Shown piece after piece: positions 31,708 to 43,122 of a DNA stretch of 64,000 bases (position 1 is the stretch's first letter; each line of letters starts with the position of its first letter). Origin of the DNA: Xylogone sp. PMI_703. Lineage: Eukaryota; Ascomycota; Leotiomycetes. Below the pieces are notes generated by a model. It was not told where the DNA came from, ran no database searches, and saw only the letters and a program-made list of their open reading frames with translations. The stretch is from contig JAJTUQ010000003.1 in the NCBI GenBank assembly GCA_021399445.1, forward strand, positions 6,386,001-6,450,000, read 5' to 3'. The position numbers and the translations under genes are program-made.

Positions 31708-32994
31708 ATGGCACCAAGCAGAGTCATCCTCGACACCGACCCAGGTGTCGATGATGTGCTAGCTATGCTTTTAGCTTTAGCCTCATCGCCTGATGAGATC
31801 GAGTTGGTTATGATTTCCGTCACGTACGGCAATGTTCCACTCAAGAGTTGTCTGAAGAATGTGGTATCTCTATTCCACGTGCTAGATAAAGAGCTGCAAT
31901 GGCGCAGGTCAAAAGGCAAGCCCGAAGGTTTTGGGTCTCTGAAGACATACAAGCCCATTGTAGCGATCGGCCCAGAGCATGCTCTGGAGGAAGAGATCTT
32001 GATGGAAGACGGTTTCCACGGATCTGATGGTCTGCACGGGGTTCACGAAGCGAACCCACAGCTAAGTCCCAACGAAACATGGAAGTCGCTATTTGAGGAT
32101 GGCATTCCAACGCCTGCTGAGGACCCCTCATATTACTCCTATTTTACACCGTCGAAAGCACCTGCTCACAAGGAGATTTTGCGGATTCTCCGAGAGGAAC
32201 CTGCAGATACCATTACTATTTGCGCAGTTGGTCCTATGACAAATATCGCATTGGCAGCAGCGGAAGACTCTGAAACTCTCCTGCGCGCCAAAGAGATTTG
32301 TGTGATGGGTGGTGCAATCGAGGTCCCAGGAAATATCACGCCGGTTGCCGAGTTCAACACATACGCAGACGCAATCGCCACAGCACGGGTGTTCGCATTA
32401 ACATCAGCCGTTCCGTCTTCAACAATGCCCGTCGGGCTTCAGAAGATTGCCAGCCTCGGACCATACCCGGAGAAGCTATCTTGCACGTTGAATCTGAGGC
32501 TATTCCCCCTCGACCTCACTACACCACATCGCTTGACTAGAGGATACTTTTTCGACACCATCACACCACGTGTGAATGAGGGCAGTCCCCTTGCTTCGTG
32601 GATCAACTACATCATGAGTGCCTTGTTCCGCCAAATTGAGAGCCGGATACCTGCTGATCAGGAACCCGGACTCTCACTCCACGATCCACTCACCATCTGG
32701 TACAATATCACACGCGACAACCCGGCATGGAAGCTGGCCAAGAATGCGCCAGAAGACATTCGTGTGGAGACTTCTGGTCAATGGACGCATGGCATGCACA
32801 TTACGGATCAACGAGGCCGTAAGAGGGCTGTGTCCGTTGACGCCCAAGGCTCGGCCAGTGTGTCTATTGATGAGATTCCAGGGGACACCTTCGGCTGGCT
32901 GAGTGCGAAGCGTGGAAACAGAATCAACCGGCTGGTCGAAAGTCCCGGCATCGAAAAGTTCGCGCCGTATTTAATGCAACGTTTGTTTGGTTGA
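31708..32994 (+). CDS. Inosine-uridine preferring nucleoside hydrolase
   Basis: 428-residue intronless nucleoside N-ribohydrolase, which cleaves ribonucleosides to base and ribose. ATG at 31708 gives MAPSRVILDTDPGVDD, with the Ca2+-binding DTDPGVDD signature at residues 9-16. Further family features are the SVTYGN segment, VGPMTNIALAAAED, CVMGGA and a late metal Asp in LSLHDPLTIWY. A longer acidic insert around residues 85-150 is usual for fungal members. The frame continues about 200 nt upstream but only from a TTG. Probably cytosolic purine/pyrimidine salvage; the XDH gene in the window belongs to a connected pathway but lies 17 kb away. Confidence 0.92.
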   Translation: MAPSRVILDTDPGVDDVLAMLLALASSPDEIELVMISVTYGNVPLKSCLKNVVSLFHVLDKELQWRRSKGKPEGFGSLKTYKPIVAIGPEHALEEEILMEDGFHGSDGLHGVHEANPQLSPNETWKSLFEDGIPTPAEDPSYYSYFTPSKAPAHKEILRILREEPADTITICAVGPMTNIALAAAEDSETLLRAKEICVMGGAIEVPGNITPVAEFNTYADAIATARVFALTSAVPSSTMPVGLQKIASLGPYPEKLSCTLNLRLFPLDLTTPHRLTRGYFFDTITPRVNEGSPLASWINYIMSALFRQIESRIPADQEPGLSLHDPLTIWYNITRDNPAWKLAKNAPEDIRVETSGQWTHGMHITDQRGRKRAVSVDAQGSASVSIDEIPGDTFGWLSAKRGNRINRLVESPGIEKFAPYLMQRLFG

Positions 32995-33968
32995 ACAGAC
33001 TTTGTACAACATATTGTAGAATCTTAGAATCCGCGATGTCAGCCGCAAACCACAATATATGGGTATCATGTAGGTAAAGCATACCTTGCTCAAATTTCAA
33101 AGGAGCTTCTACTCCATGCCACTTTGGTAACATGAACGCCAGCATATGTAATGTAGGGTAGAGCGCTTGTAAACCGACAACTCACACATTGTCACTCCTG
33201 ACAAGACAGAGACTCAGAGGGGCTTGTTCAGAGTCTTCAGGAAGATCATGCCCCCGAATCATTCATTCTATTTGGGTCGATAGTACGGACCTTTACATTC
33301 AACGGGTTGATTCATGATTTTACCCCTGGAACATTGAACACGTGGTTGTTCACGCGATAAGTTCGCCAACTAGTTATTAAAATGGGGTATTATAATAATG
33401 AAAATATACTTACTTTTGTTAAAAATGTGTCGAACTGTAATCTTACTTGGCGGCCCGAAAATGTGTGGAGAGAGTTGGTCACGTGTGGTGCTACAGGGTG
33501 TACCGTAATCCCTAGACCCACTGATCTGATGGTCGGAGACTTTGGACCCGAATCTCCGCGCGGATCTACCCTGCCGGGAGACTTTGAAAGATCCCCGGAG
33601 CCATAGCGACTTCGGAGGTGGGCCATCCATACATCCATATTGCTACCGGCGAGCTACTTCTGGATGATCTTGCAGACTTGCAGGTGGTGCTGTAACTGTA
33701 CTGTAGATGGTTCGTAACCCAGTTAGGATCCTGGGAAGGCGAGGGAAAGCAAGAATACGTGATGCGGAGGCGAGATCACGCAAATCCCACATTTTTATTA
33801 AAATACGTGAACTCCCGCAACCGCTGGTTTCTCCTTTCATTAATAACTCGTGTACTTTCTTACGCTTCTTTTTTTTTTCGCCATAGATTACGAGAACTGA
33901 TTCTTTATTTCACTGCGATCGTCCCAAGTCAGTCCTTATACCAATTCGGGGCTCTATACCACTACCAA
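32995..33968. other. Intergenic, likely promoter of the MFS transporter
   Basis: No gene is supported. A GC-richer patch at 33430-33610 contains a repeated word GGAGACTTTG (33535-33544 and 33577-33586) flanked by several CCGG/CGG triplets, which might bind a zinc-cluster regulator; this is speculative. Confidence 0.4.
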
Positions 33969-35722
33969 ATGACGATGGGTATCACCAAGACCTCCGACTC
34001 CGAGCCTCCTGTAGTAGAACTACTAGAACCCAGACTCTCTGCAGAGCCTCCCGCCACAGCGGTTTCTCCTAGCGACAAGGACACTCCTGTTGCGTCGCTG
34101 GATGTGGAAGAAAGCCCCAAGGCTCGCACACAGCTGCGTCTATACGCCATCTTAGCAGCGCTCTATGTAGCTTACTCCGCCAAGTCTTGAGCGAAAACTA
34201 ATACTTGGCTAATAATATTATGCAGCTTGCCCTTTTCATATCTGCCCTCGACCAAACCATTATTGCACAATCGATCCCTACAATATCCAAGGATTTGCAC
34301 TCTGCTTCAGGCTATGTTTGGGTTAGCAGCGCTTACTTGCTGGCCAATGCGGCTACTGGCCCCATCTGGGCGAAATGCAGTGACATTTGGGGCCGCAAAC
34401 ACGTCCTTCTTGCAGCAATCATTTTGTTTACAGCGGCTAGCATAATTGCAGCGTTAAGCACTAATATGCCGATGCTAATTGCTGGGCGAGCCCTGCAAGG
34501 CGCAGCCAGTGGTGGCTTGATGCAATTAGTCATCATCATCATCTCAGATCTCTTTAGCGTACGTGAGCGATCGTTATATCTAGGCTTTTGTGGGTTTGTG
34601 TGGGCTCTGGCCGGATCCTCTGGGCCGTTAATTGGAGGAGCTCTTACAGAGTTCGCGACTTGGCACTGGTGCTTCTGGATCAATGTTCCTATATGCGGCG
34701 TCACGTTTGGCTTATTACTTGTTCTCTTGGACGTACATAACCCACGCACAAAGCTAAGTGACGGCCTTAAGGCTCTTGACTGGTTTGGGATCCTCTCTTT
34801 CTTAGGGATCATTCTTTTACTTTTGCTTGGATTGGATTTCGGCGGGACAATATTTCCTTGGAGTAGCCCAAAAGTTGTTTGTCTGATTGTATTTGGGATA
34901 GTGATGATTGGCATCTTTCTTTTCAACGAGCAACGCTTTGCTAAACACCCCTTGATTCCATTAGCAGTGTTTAAGAGCTGGTCTAACCGAGCAACTTTTT
35001 TGGTCATCTTTTTGCATAGCATGGTTTTGATGGGCATATCATTTTACATGCCGCTATATTTCCAAAGCGTACAGCAAGCCTCACCTATTCGAAGCGGCAT
35101 TTTACTATTGCCACTAATAGTACCACAAGCTCTTGGCGAAATTGCGGTCGGCTTTATAATCCGTCACACGGGCCACTACAGAGAGTTTATATGGGCTGGT
35201 GTTTTGCTCATGACGCTAGGAACGGGGCTATACATAAACTTTGGAGTTGATACGTCCGTTGCAACGATTGTCGGATTAGAAATCGTTGGTGCATTTGGCC
35301 CTTCTCTTCTTTTTCAAGCGCCTATGGTTGCTATCCAGAATACCGTTACACAAAAGGAAACCTCGACAGCCACGGCTTCCTTGATATTCCTTCGCAGCGT
35401 TGGTATGTCACTGTCTGTTGTACTCGGTGGTGTAGTATTCCAAAACAGTATGGATACTCGGCGATCGTCCCTTGTCGCCGCTGGCCTTAGCGGATCAGTC
35501 CTCGAGGCCTTGTCAGGTAGCCAGGCCGTGGCAAATATAGACATCACGCATTTAATCAAAGACACTTCGCAGCGTCGCGTGGTTCTCGAGGCTTTCGCGT
35601 GGAGCGTGAGGAATATGTTCATAATGTATACGTGCCTTGCAGCCACTGCCGCATTAGCTAGTCTATTTATCAAGCACCGAAAATTGAATACGGAGCATAC
35701 GGAGACAAAGACGGGAATATAG
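33969..35722 (+). CDS. MFS drug/metabolite exporter (DHA2, 14-helix type)
   Basis: 564-residue proton antiporter. Exon 1 (33969-34166) encodes a hydrophilic N-terminus and the start of helix 1; exon 2 (34226-35722) continues in phase 0. ALDQTIIAQSIPTI is the DHA2 helix-1 motif, DIWGRKHVLL the loop 2-3 MFS signature, and LAGSSGPLIGGALTE the helix-5 antiporter motif C. About 14 hydrophobic segments follow, ending in a short cytosolic tail. The family exports toxins and xenobiotics across the plasma membrane. The neighbouring zinc-cluster regulator may control it, but no biosynthetic gene is adjacent. Confidence 0.9.
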
Positions 35723-36864
35723 CGGTTAAAAAAGGCAGAAAATGCTAAAGAATGATTGGAAGGAAAGTTGGGTAATTCAGATAGCTCTAATTAGGTCAAG
35801 AACACTGATATAATTCATAGCTTGTGTGAGGGACGCGTTCGTGAGTTATCTCGCCCTTCTTGTCTAGTTTGCTTCTACTTGCTTCTATTATGAGATTTGG
35901 TCGCACTCAGCCTGCAATCTTTCGACCCGACTGGCCCCAGAAAGATGGCTCTGAAAATCTCTCACCTACCCAAGGTGATCAATGCAAGAGTCTGGGGCAA
36001 TTCAGCTCGACAGTTCTCGTGTTTCGGTTTATTGAAGTTTGTGATCAAACTCGCCTTTGACCCGGCAGTATCGCTGATATTGGATCAGACGATATGTTTA
36101 ATAGGTCATGATGCCTAGAGAGAGCCCCTCTCATCAGTTGCCTTGTCAATCAGATCTTCCTCCGTAGGATGCTCTTCGTTTCGAACTTCAAGGCTGCCGA
36201 CTTCAACTGTTTCTTGAGGAGGGAACTGCAACGGTCTTTCTCCACGAGACCTTGCTTCCCGTTCCTCGTTTTGACCCAGCAATTGTACCCTCTTTCCCCC
36301 AACCCAGCAGAATTTTTTTTCCTCATATATTTGTCTCCGAAGCATCTTCGACATAGTGATGTTGTTCCGGCGGTCTCTGCGTACAGCATCTCGCAACCGG
36401 CAGAATGAAATGCAAAACTCTAGCATTGCTCGTCAATGCAAGTTCTAAGTCCCAGATCAACCTCGACTTACGCAACCAAAAGGCCTAGGTCGATAACCAT
36501 AAGCTCCGCGACCGACAGCCTAAACATCTGAGCATCGCATTTCTTGTAAACCTCCTCATTATCTCCCCACTCGTCGCACAGCCTCCGATCCCAAAGGGCC
36601 ATAATTATGTACAATTGTATGAGGTTAACATTGAAGGCGAGAAATAACAGTATATGACTCATTAACAAAATGATGGAGTGACAATTAGCAGACTGGCTAA
36701 GCCATCGAAAAGACAGTTACAACAAATACAATGCAAGCTTAAATTGGAAGATAAATAACAGCTATATAGCCACGCCGTCCCAGATCCCAGAGCCATAGCC
36801 TGCCCAATCTCAACACCCATTTGTACTGTACAAATAAAGCACTTGAAGGCTCGAGAAAAACAGA
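35723..36864. other. Convergent intergenic region
   Basis: About 1.1 kb after the MFS gene and the regulator, which end towards each other. Small frames on both strands around 36115-36670 show no protein family; none is called. Confidence 0.45.
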
Positions 36865-39693
36865 TTAGATAGCCAAGCTACTCTCATGAGGATGTGACAT
36901 TGTCCTCTTTTTGCATCCCGTACCCGGCCTTGACACGGCCGAGCTGCGTCTCTTGGACCCCGTCGATACCAGGAGTTCCGCCTGCCACTTGCGCTTGATA
37001 GCCAGCAAGACCTCCAGTGTACGCGTCGCATTCTGGAATACACGTCCTAGATCCGCCAGCGCTTTGCAGCAGGTGTCAAGATGCATGGATATACTACCGC
37101 CTCCTGAACCTCGTCCTCCTCCCGCGCTACTGTTGCCGGTGACGGGCGAGCTACCGGGATGCGGGATCTGGTGGAGAGGTGGGCTTGTGAGGGATGCGAA
37201 TACGAGAATGACGGCTGCTGAGAAGATGATGCTGACGACTTCGACGTTGGTGTAGCGGAATGTGCATGTTGTGCGGTAGATGCGGAGGATGTTCGAGATG
37301 GCGATTGCGCTCTCGATGCAGACTTTCCGAGCATGCAGGTAGCCACGGTCGATGGTTGGTGCGAAAGAGCGGGAACCTTGCCGAGAGATGAATGGACGGT
37401 GGATGTATATCATTGATTGGTAGTATTTCATACTGAGGAAAGGACCGTGGTTAGTGGGTTAAAGATATTGTAAAAGTTCATGAGAGATAGAACGGAGCAT
37501 ACTGTAGTATAAGGACATGTGGAAGGTAGATAGTTCCGTTATGTTCCAGGTCCACCTGTAGCTCAGGGGGCAAGTTACTCTTCCAGGCTTCGAGCTTGGA
37601 TACAGTGTCTTGGACAACAGACTGCAAGAAAGTATCACCAACGTCATGGCGGTCGTATCTGCAACGGGATCAGCGACTTAGCTATTGGTAAGGAGTCGAA
37701 CAGGAAGATACTCACAGAACATGACAGTACGTGCCCATGACATCGCAGAGTAGCACCCATTGTCGAACAATCAATTCGAGAGGATCGACAAGCGGGCGTA
37801 TGGATGCGCTTTTGGATAAACCATACGGTGTCCACTCTCGAAGTTTAGAGGCGTGCAGGTGCTCGGCGGGCTTTTGTACCGAGATCTCTTCGGTATTGAT
37901 ATGGAAGGGTGGTCTTCCCAGGTAGAAGCCCCAAAGACTGCATCGAGTTAGATTAAGAACTGTTTGCTACGGGGCAATACAATGGAACGTATTTAATGGA
38001 AAACACTTACTGGTCTACTATATAGCTCCCCCAGAATGTGACCTTGCGCACTTCTGCTTCTTCAGCACTCATCCGCCCGCTACTAACGTAGGGTGTCATG
38101 TCAATGTGCAGCCCTAAATCAAATGACAATCGCATTGACATGCCACTATACAACCATCCACGGGCGTCTCGCGTCTGGGCGGCTTCAAAGCTACTTAGAA
38201 TGACAAGTGCTTGCACTGTTGCCACACGCGGACTATCGAGTTCAACCTCGAGCCAAATCTTGGCTCGTTTCATGAAGAACTCGGATAATGGTGTTGGCAA
38301 ATCTCCATGACGACGTCCGTCATATAGCGCTCCAAATGCGCAGCTGTTACGCATTAGCATTAATTAGATATATAATGGCTTGAGATTCTTCTTACATGGT
38401 GTTCATCAACGTTTCAGAGAAGAATGTACTATCATCAGTGCCGTTGTTGTACTGCGTCTGCTGCCGTTCGTACATGTCCTTGTCAACAACGTGGAAGCTT
38501 GGGTCTTGCCATGCAAAGTATAGACTGCTCAAATGTTGCACTAATGTCTGACTGACATTCTGGGCAAGGCCTGCAGCTTCTATCATCGCCTGTCCTCGTT
38601 TACGTACATTGTTGGCATCCAAATCGTGTCGATAGTTCAGCAGCGACGTATCATCTAGGAGCGTCAGGTTCGAAGTTGCACCATAGAAGCGCAACTCTCC
38701 GCCTTCGTACAAGTGCAGCGAGCCCATACGGTCCGAGACCTGGTTCACGACGTCATCTTCTTCCTCATCGCCAGAGTCCTCACCGGATATATTGCTGTCA
38801 TAGTGTGGGAGATGCCAGCTGTCTCTGGACGATGATGGAGGTGGCATGCTGAAGTCGATATTCGGATGTGCAAGATACGGCTGCCGGAGTTGATCCCAAT
38901 TGAAAGGGTTCGCTCCAAGTGATAGTGGGTTCAAGTCAGAAAAGTCAATGGCACGTTCGGGAAAGTTTAGTGTGTCCATGGTGAAGATTGTCATGCCATC
39001 CAGATCGACCTCATCTCGAATACTCGGTAAAGCGTCATTACTGTCATGCGGCAGGTCGTAGATGTTGTTTGGGCTGCCTTCTGAACTGGGCGTGAGATCT
39101 CCGGTTGTCTCAATTAGTGAGATTGATGTCTTATGAGATGCTGGTGCTGCTTCTTGAACAACAATCAAATCGGCTAAGTTCGTGGTAGATGGTATGTCCC
39201 TTGGCTCGGCTGGAGTTGGAGCGGGAATAGTTATTGTATCATCATTATTAGATGATTCTCTACTGCTTGAATTGGGAAGCGTCTTCATCATCTTGTTGAT
39301 CATCAATGCATCCTCATTGGATTCGTTAGGCGGTACCTCCAGCTCGTGAGCTCGGATGAAATCCTCAAGTTGGTTGACTCGGCGCGAGAAGATTTTGATG
39401 GCCTTTTGGACGGACAATCTAATAGTGTAAACCAGTTAATAGGTCAAAATTTGAGGTGATATCTAATATATGAAGGAGAGGGGCACGTGCTTTCGTTTGT
39501 CTTCACCCTGTTGATATCGACATTCTTTTGCCTTGGCGATGCAGTGATCGCACCGGGGCTGCTTGCCATCGCACTGTAGCACGCAGTCAGTTGTCTGTCT
39601 TGCTCTCATATAATGCAGAAACTGGATACTTCATACTCTGATCTTGCTCTCGCGACAGGCCGTGCATGCTGTCGTGATATGTTTTCGCGGCAT
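36865..39693 (-). CDS. Zn2Cys6 transcription factor with fungal-specific domain
   Basis: Nuclear regulator. ATG at 39693 opens MPRKHITTACTACRESKI; after an intron the cluster continues CDGKQPRCDHCIAKAKECRY, giving all six Cys of a Zn2Cys6 finger. A basic linker and a heptad stretch (VNQLEDFIRAHEL) follow, then an acidic, Ser-rich middle region and the fungal transcription factor domain, with GALYDGRR, RGWLYSGMSMRLSFDLGLH, DHLWGFYLGRPPF and HMKYYQSMIYIHRPF. Exons read right to left: 39637-39693, 39491-39573, 38396-39418, 38011-38343, 37716-37937, then an exon ending at 37503 and a last one to 36865. The second intron appears to be GC-AG. Resembles the nitrate-regulator-like (NirA) group in architecture; target genes unknown. 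Confidence 0.88.
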
Positions 39694-40735
39694 CGGTTAC
39701 TGGCTGAACTAGCAAGACCGGCGGTGTGTTCTTGCTCGTGTTCTCTTACTCACAACTCCAGTCGTCTCTCTGGTCTCAGCATACAGGTATCCACACCAAG
39801 CAGATGGGCTAGACAAGTGATCATGAGTATACCAGGAGTAGCAGCAGGAGTATAAAATTACAGAAGCGAAGAGTGGACGGTCGAGGTCTCCGAAAATGCG
39901 GGGAAATAGCGTGGAAAATGGCTCCACACCGGGGATTAAAGAATGGGGGCGGAGTGATGCAGGGGAAACTCATGCTGCCTGACACCGCCTAGTATGCTTC
40001 GACGCGCTCTTCAGCAGCACATGAGAACGTTATACAACAGATGATTATCACACGCCAATCTTAACATGACCAAAATCAGTTTCCCTTTAGAAGGCGAGTT
40101 TTTGCTAGTCCGGGTGAGTCGAGGGTGAGCAATGGTAAGTGGACTGGTGTTGAAGGGCGACCTTATGAAGGTATCCATTGGAGCTGATTTAGATACCCTT
40201 TAATTTATTTACATGTGATTAGGTACTGAACATTACCAAAATAATGCCAGTGTATGACTTTAGTTCGCTCCTGTATAGTACAGCCCACAACTACTGGCTT
40301 CGGTATTATGTTACACGTGATCATATCCCTAACTTAATGATTTTAGTTTAGTCCAATGAATTTTTGTATACTACATTATTATATTTGGTTGATTGTCTGG
40401 TGTCAAATGGATTCTTCGGCCATTAATGACTGGCAGAGCTTCTTACTAACAGACATCGGTGCTGGTAGCCTTCTGATGTCACAGGGGAGCTTAGGCTGAC
40501 AAATTATTTCTGTAGAGTACTGTATAACACGTGCCCATATGAATGTTGTTGGGATCTGGTTTAGTTATTTAATGCTAATCAATAATCTCTAAGAGACGCA
40601 AAATGACAACGAAATTGCAATATTAACAATCCCCGTAAACAAAACTCTGACATTCAAGAGGTGCAAATTGCCTACAACCATGAACTTATCCACTCTAAGA
40701 ACAATTCGAGATTGCAAATACAGTTAACGAAATGA
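39694..40735. other. Intergenic, no gene supported
   Basis: About 1 kb holding the promoter of the zinc-cluster regulator and the 3' flank of the C2H2 gene. No motif or repeat stands out. Confidence 0.45.
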
Positions 40736-42310
40736 TCATTTGCTATCATTCATTGACAGTTCGTTTTGATCGCATTCAGCCCTTGGCCTGGAACAATACT
40801 TGCACAGCACGAAGGCCGGGTCGTTGAAGTAACTCATATCACCATCTCCGGCAGCCTCTAATGCTAAAAAGCTGTAAGTTTTATTAATGCCATGATGGTC
40901 GGCGAGATGGGATCTCAATCGTTCGGAAGTAAAGGCAGACCTGGATCCTTCACATCCCGGAAGATTGCACTCCCACGAGCGATAATGCCAGCCGACAGGG
41001 TGAGCTCGCCGATTGTGCTCGACCATAGGGTCCCCCAAAGATCGAAAGTCACAATGATCAAATGTACACTTGGGGGGATTATGCCCAACTTTGATGTGTT
41101 CGATGAGCTTTCCCCAAGTAGTGAATCCGTTGCTATGTCGAGTGCAGCTCTGAACTGGGCAACGATGTGGACGACTATGTTCGTGCGAAGTCGCGAGGTG
41201 TATTTTAAGATCTTCGATACTATCGAAAGATGCCTTGATTTTGCATCCATGAATATTGCATCGGTGGGATTGGACAATATTCATAAGATGAGGATGACGA
41301 ATTTTGATATGAGCATCAAGTTTGTCTTTGCGCGGAAAGCCGAGATGTACACTGGGGCAACTGGAATCCGGGCACTTAAATTCGTGTTCCTTCGAATGGC
41401 TTTTCATATGGCGTATCAAGTCATGCTGTCTTGCAAACCCTTTCCTGTACTTGCATCCAGGGGTATTGCACCAAAAGAGCTTTATATGACGCTTGAGATG
41501 GCGGTCGAAGTCGGCCTTGGTCCTGAATGTAACTCCAGATTTTCCAGATTGACAACCAGGCCACCCGCATGTACCTAGAACAACGAAGTTATCTCGCACC
41601 TCGTCGCGATGGCGATGCAAGTGTAGAGTGAATTGTTCCTTATCTAGGAAAGATTCTTTTTTGCAGGCTGGCCATTCACAATGCATCGACGCCTGAGCGG
41701 TAAATGTGTTGTGTGACAATCGGAATTTTCTGAACGCCCTATAAGTGTCAATCTAAAAAAAAAAGCCTAACCCCGAATGATCCTCCTGGCTGAGAGCCAA
41801 GCTGCTAATTGGTCCACTTGCGATGTGGTCCGAGGTTGCAAGGCTGCCTTCTGCTCCTTGTCCGCCTTGCTGGGCTCCAGGCCAATCGACAATTTCGCCA
41901 TCACCTGGTAACATGTCGAGGGCGTTAGGAAATGCGTAGTGGAGGGCTTCTTGTTGACTTGGCTCGCTTGGGAAATCTTGTGGCAGCTCCTCAAAGCCCA
42001 TAGTTGGAGTGTCCCACTCTGAAGACAGATCGCTTTGGGTATACCGCATTGTAGGAGAACTGTAGTCGTTGGTGAAGCTGTTCACGGCAGCTGCGTTCGA
42101 TGTTTCGAGTAACGCTGGATCGATGTATTCGGTATCAAATAATGAGGCATTGTTCAATCGATATCGCCCCTCGATGCTGGACGAGAAAGCGGTAGGCATT
42201 GCGGACTCGCTGGAAGGCCCGTCAAGCGAGGCTTTGTCGCACTGTAAGTCCCTGAAGAGGAACTCAGCGTGGTTGATATAAGGTGGAAAATCGACGTCGT
42301 GAAAATCCAT
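40736..42310 (-). CDS. C2H2 zinc finger transcription factor
   Basis: Acidic N-terminal region (MDFHDVDFPP at 42310, about 180 residues, Ser/Asp/Glu-rich, likely activation domain) joined to a C-terminal array of eight C2H2-like fingers such as FWCNTPGC, FKCPDSSC, HRCNIHGC, HRCPVQSC and WECNLPGC, and a final CxxC-x5-C cluster (CKYCSRPRAEC). The two parts share one reading frame but are separated by a stop (TAG) inside a 33-nt stretch at 41739-41771 that begins GT and ends AG. If it is an intron the protein has 513 residues; if not, there are two shorter proteins, the second starting at MHCEWPAC. Likely nuclear; targets unknown. Confidence 0.8.
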
Positions 42311-43122
42311 TTCAATATTACAAGAGATGATATTTGTAAACGATGAGAATCGGAGAGAGTCCCGCGAATTTAGAGACTGGAGCAACTATGAAAGGTTGCG
42401 AAGATGAAAAGGTAGGAAATATTTTGGAAGTCGGGACAGCCCGTCTCGCTAAAGCAGGGCGACCTTGAGAGAGCATGTCCGGAGCCGGTTTCGCACGTAA
42501 CCGCACATGTCAGTCAGGACAGTAAAAATAATCTATCATCAATGACATCTTTATTGAAATCTATTTAGCTGGACATGATCAATAGTTATAGACAATTTAA
42601 GCTCTCTTCCTCAGGCCAAAATCCTCGCGGCTCCTCAACCACTCTATTTATAGATTCGGAGTACTACAATTGCAATTATATTAGTTTAAAATAATCCGCC
42701 TCGAAGTGATTGCATCCAAAGTAAGATGTATTAACAATTATAAGATTGCGTATATGCCTTATTTGCACTTTAAGCCAAAGCAGTCTGAATCATGACTCCT
42801 TTGATCCTGCTTGCCAGGAGTTGGCATTAAGAGCACTATTACGGTATAGCCTGTCTCAAAAGCATATAGAGGGTGACTAGGTGTTTCGAGCTGCTGGATT
42901 TATGTGAGGAGAGGTGAGGTGGGAAAGACTGCACGTGAATAGTGGGTGAGGATTGGTGAGCGTGTGGTAAGGCGAGGGTGAGCAAAGCAATGAAGTGTCG
43001 TGTGCGCAACGGTTTGGAGTTTATCACAAAATGGAGGGACGATTGGCGCAAAACAACAACAATATCTAATACCTCGTCATCACAGCCATAGAAATCGCTG
43101 CGCCCGGAGTGCTAGTTACAAT
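42311..43122. other. Intergenic, no gene supported
   Basis: About 810 bp: promoter of the C2H2 gene and 3' flank of the transporter. Nothing else recognised. Confidence 0.5.

Noticed and set aside
36115..36670. Overlapping small frames on both strands
   Set aside because: None shows a domain; they lie between the ends of two convergent genes.
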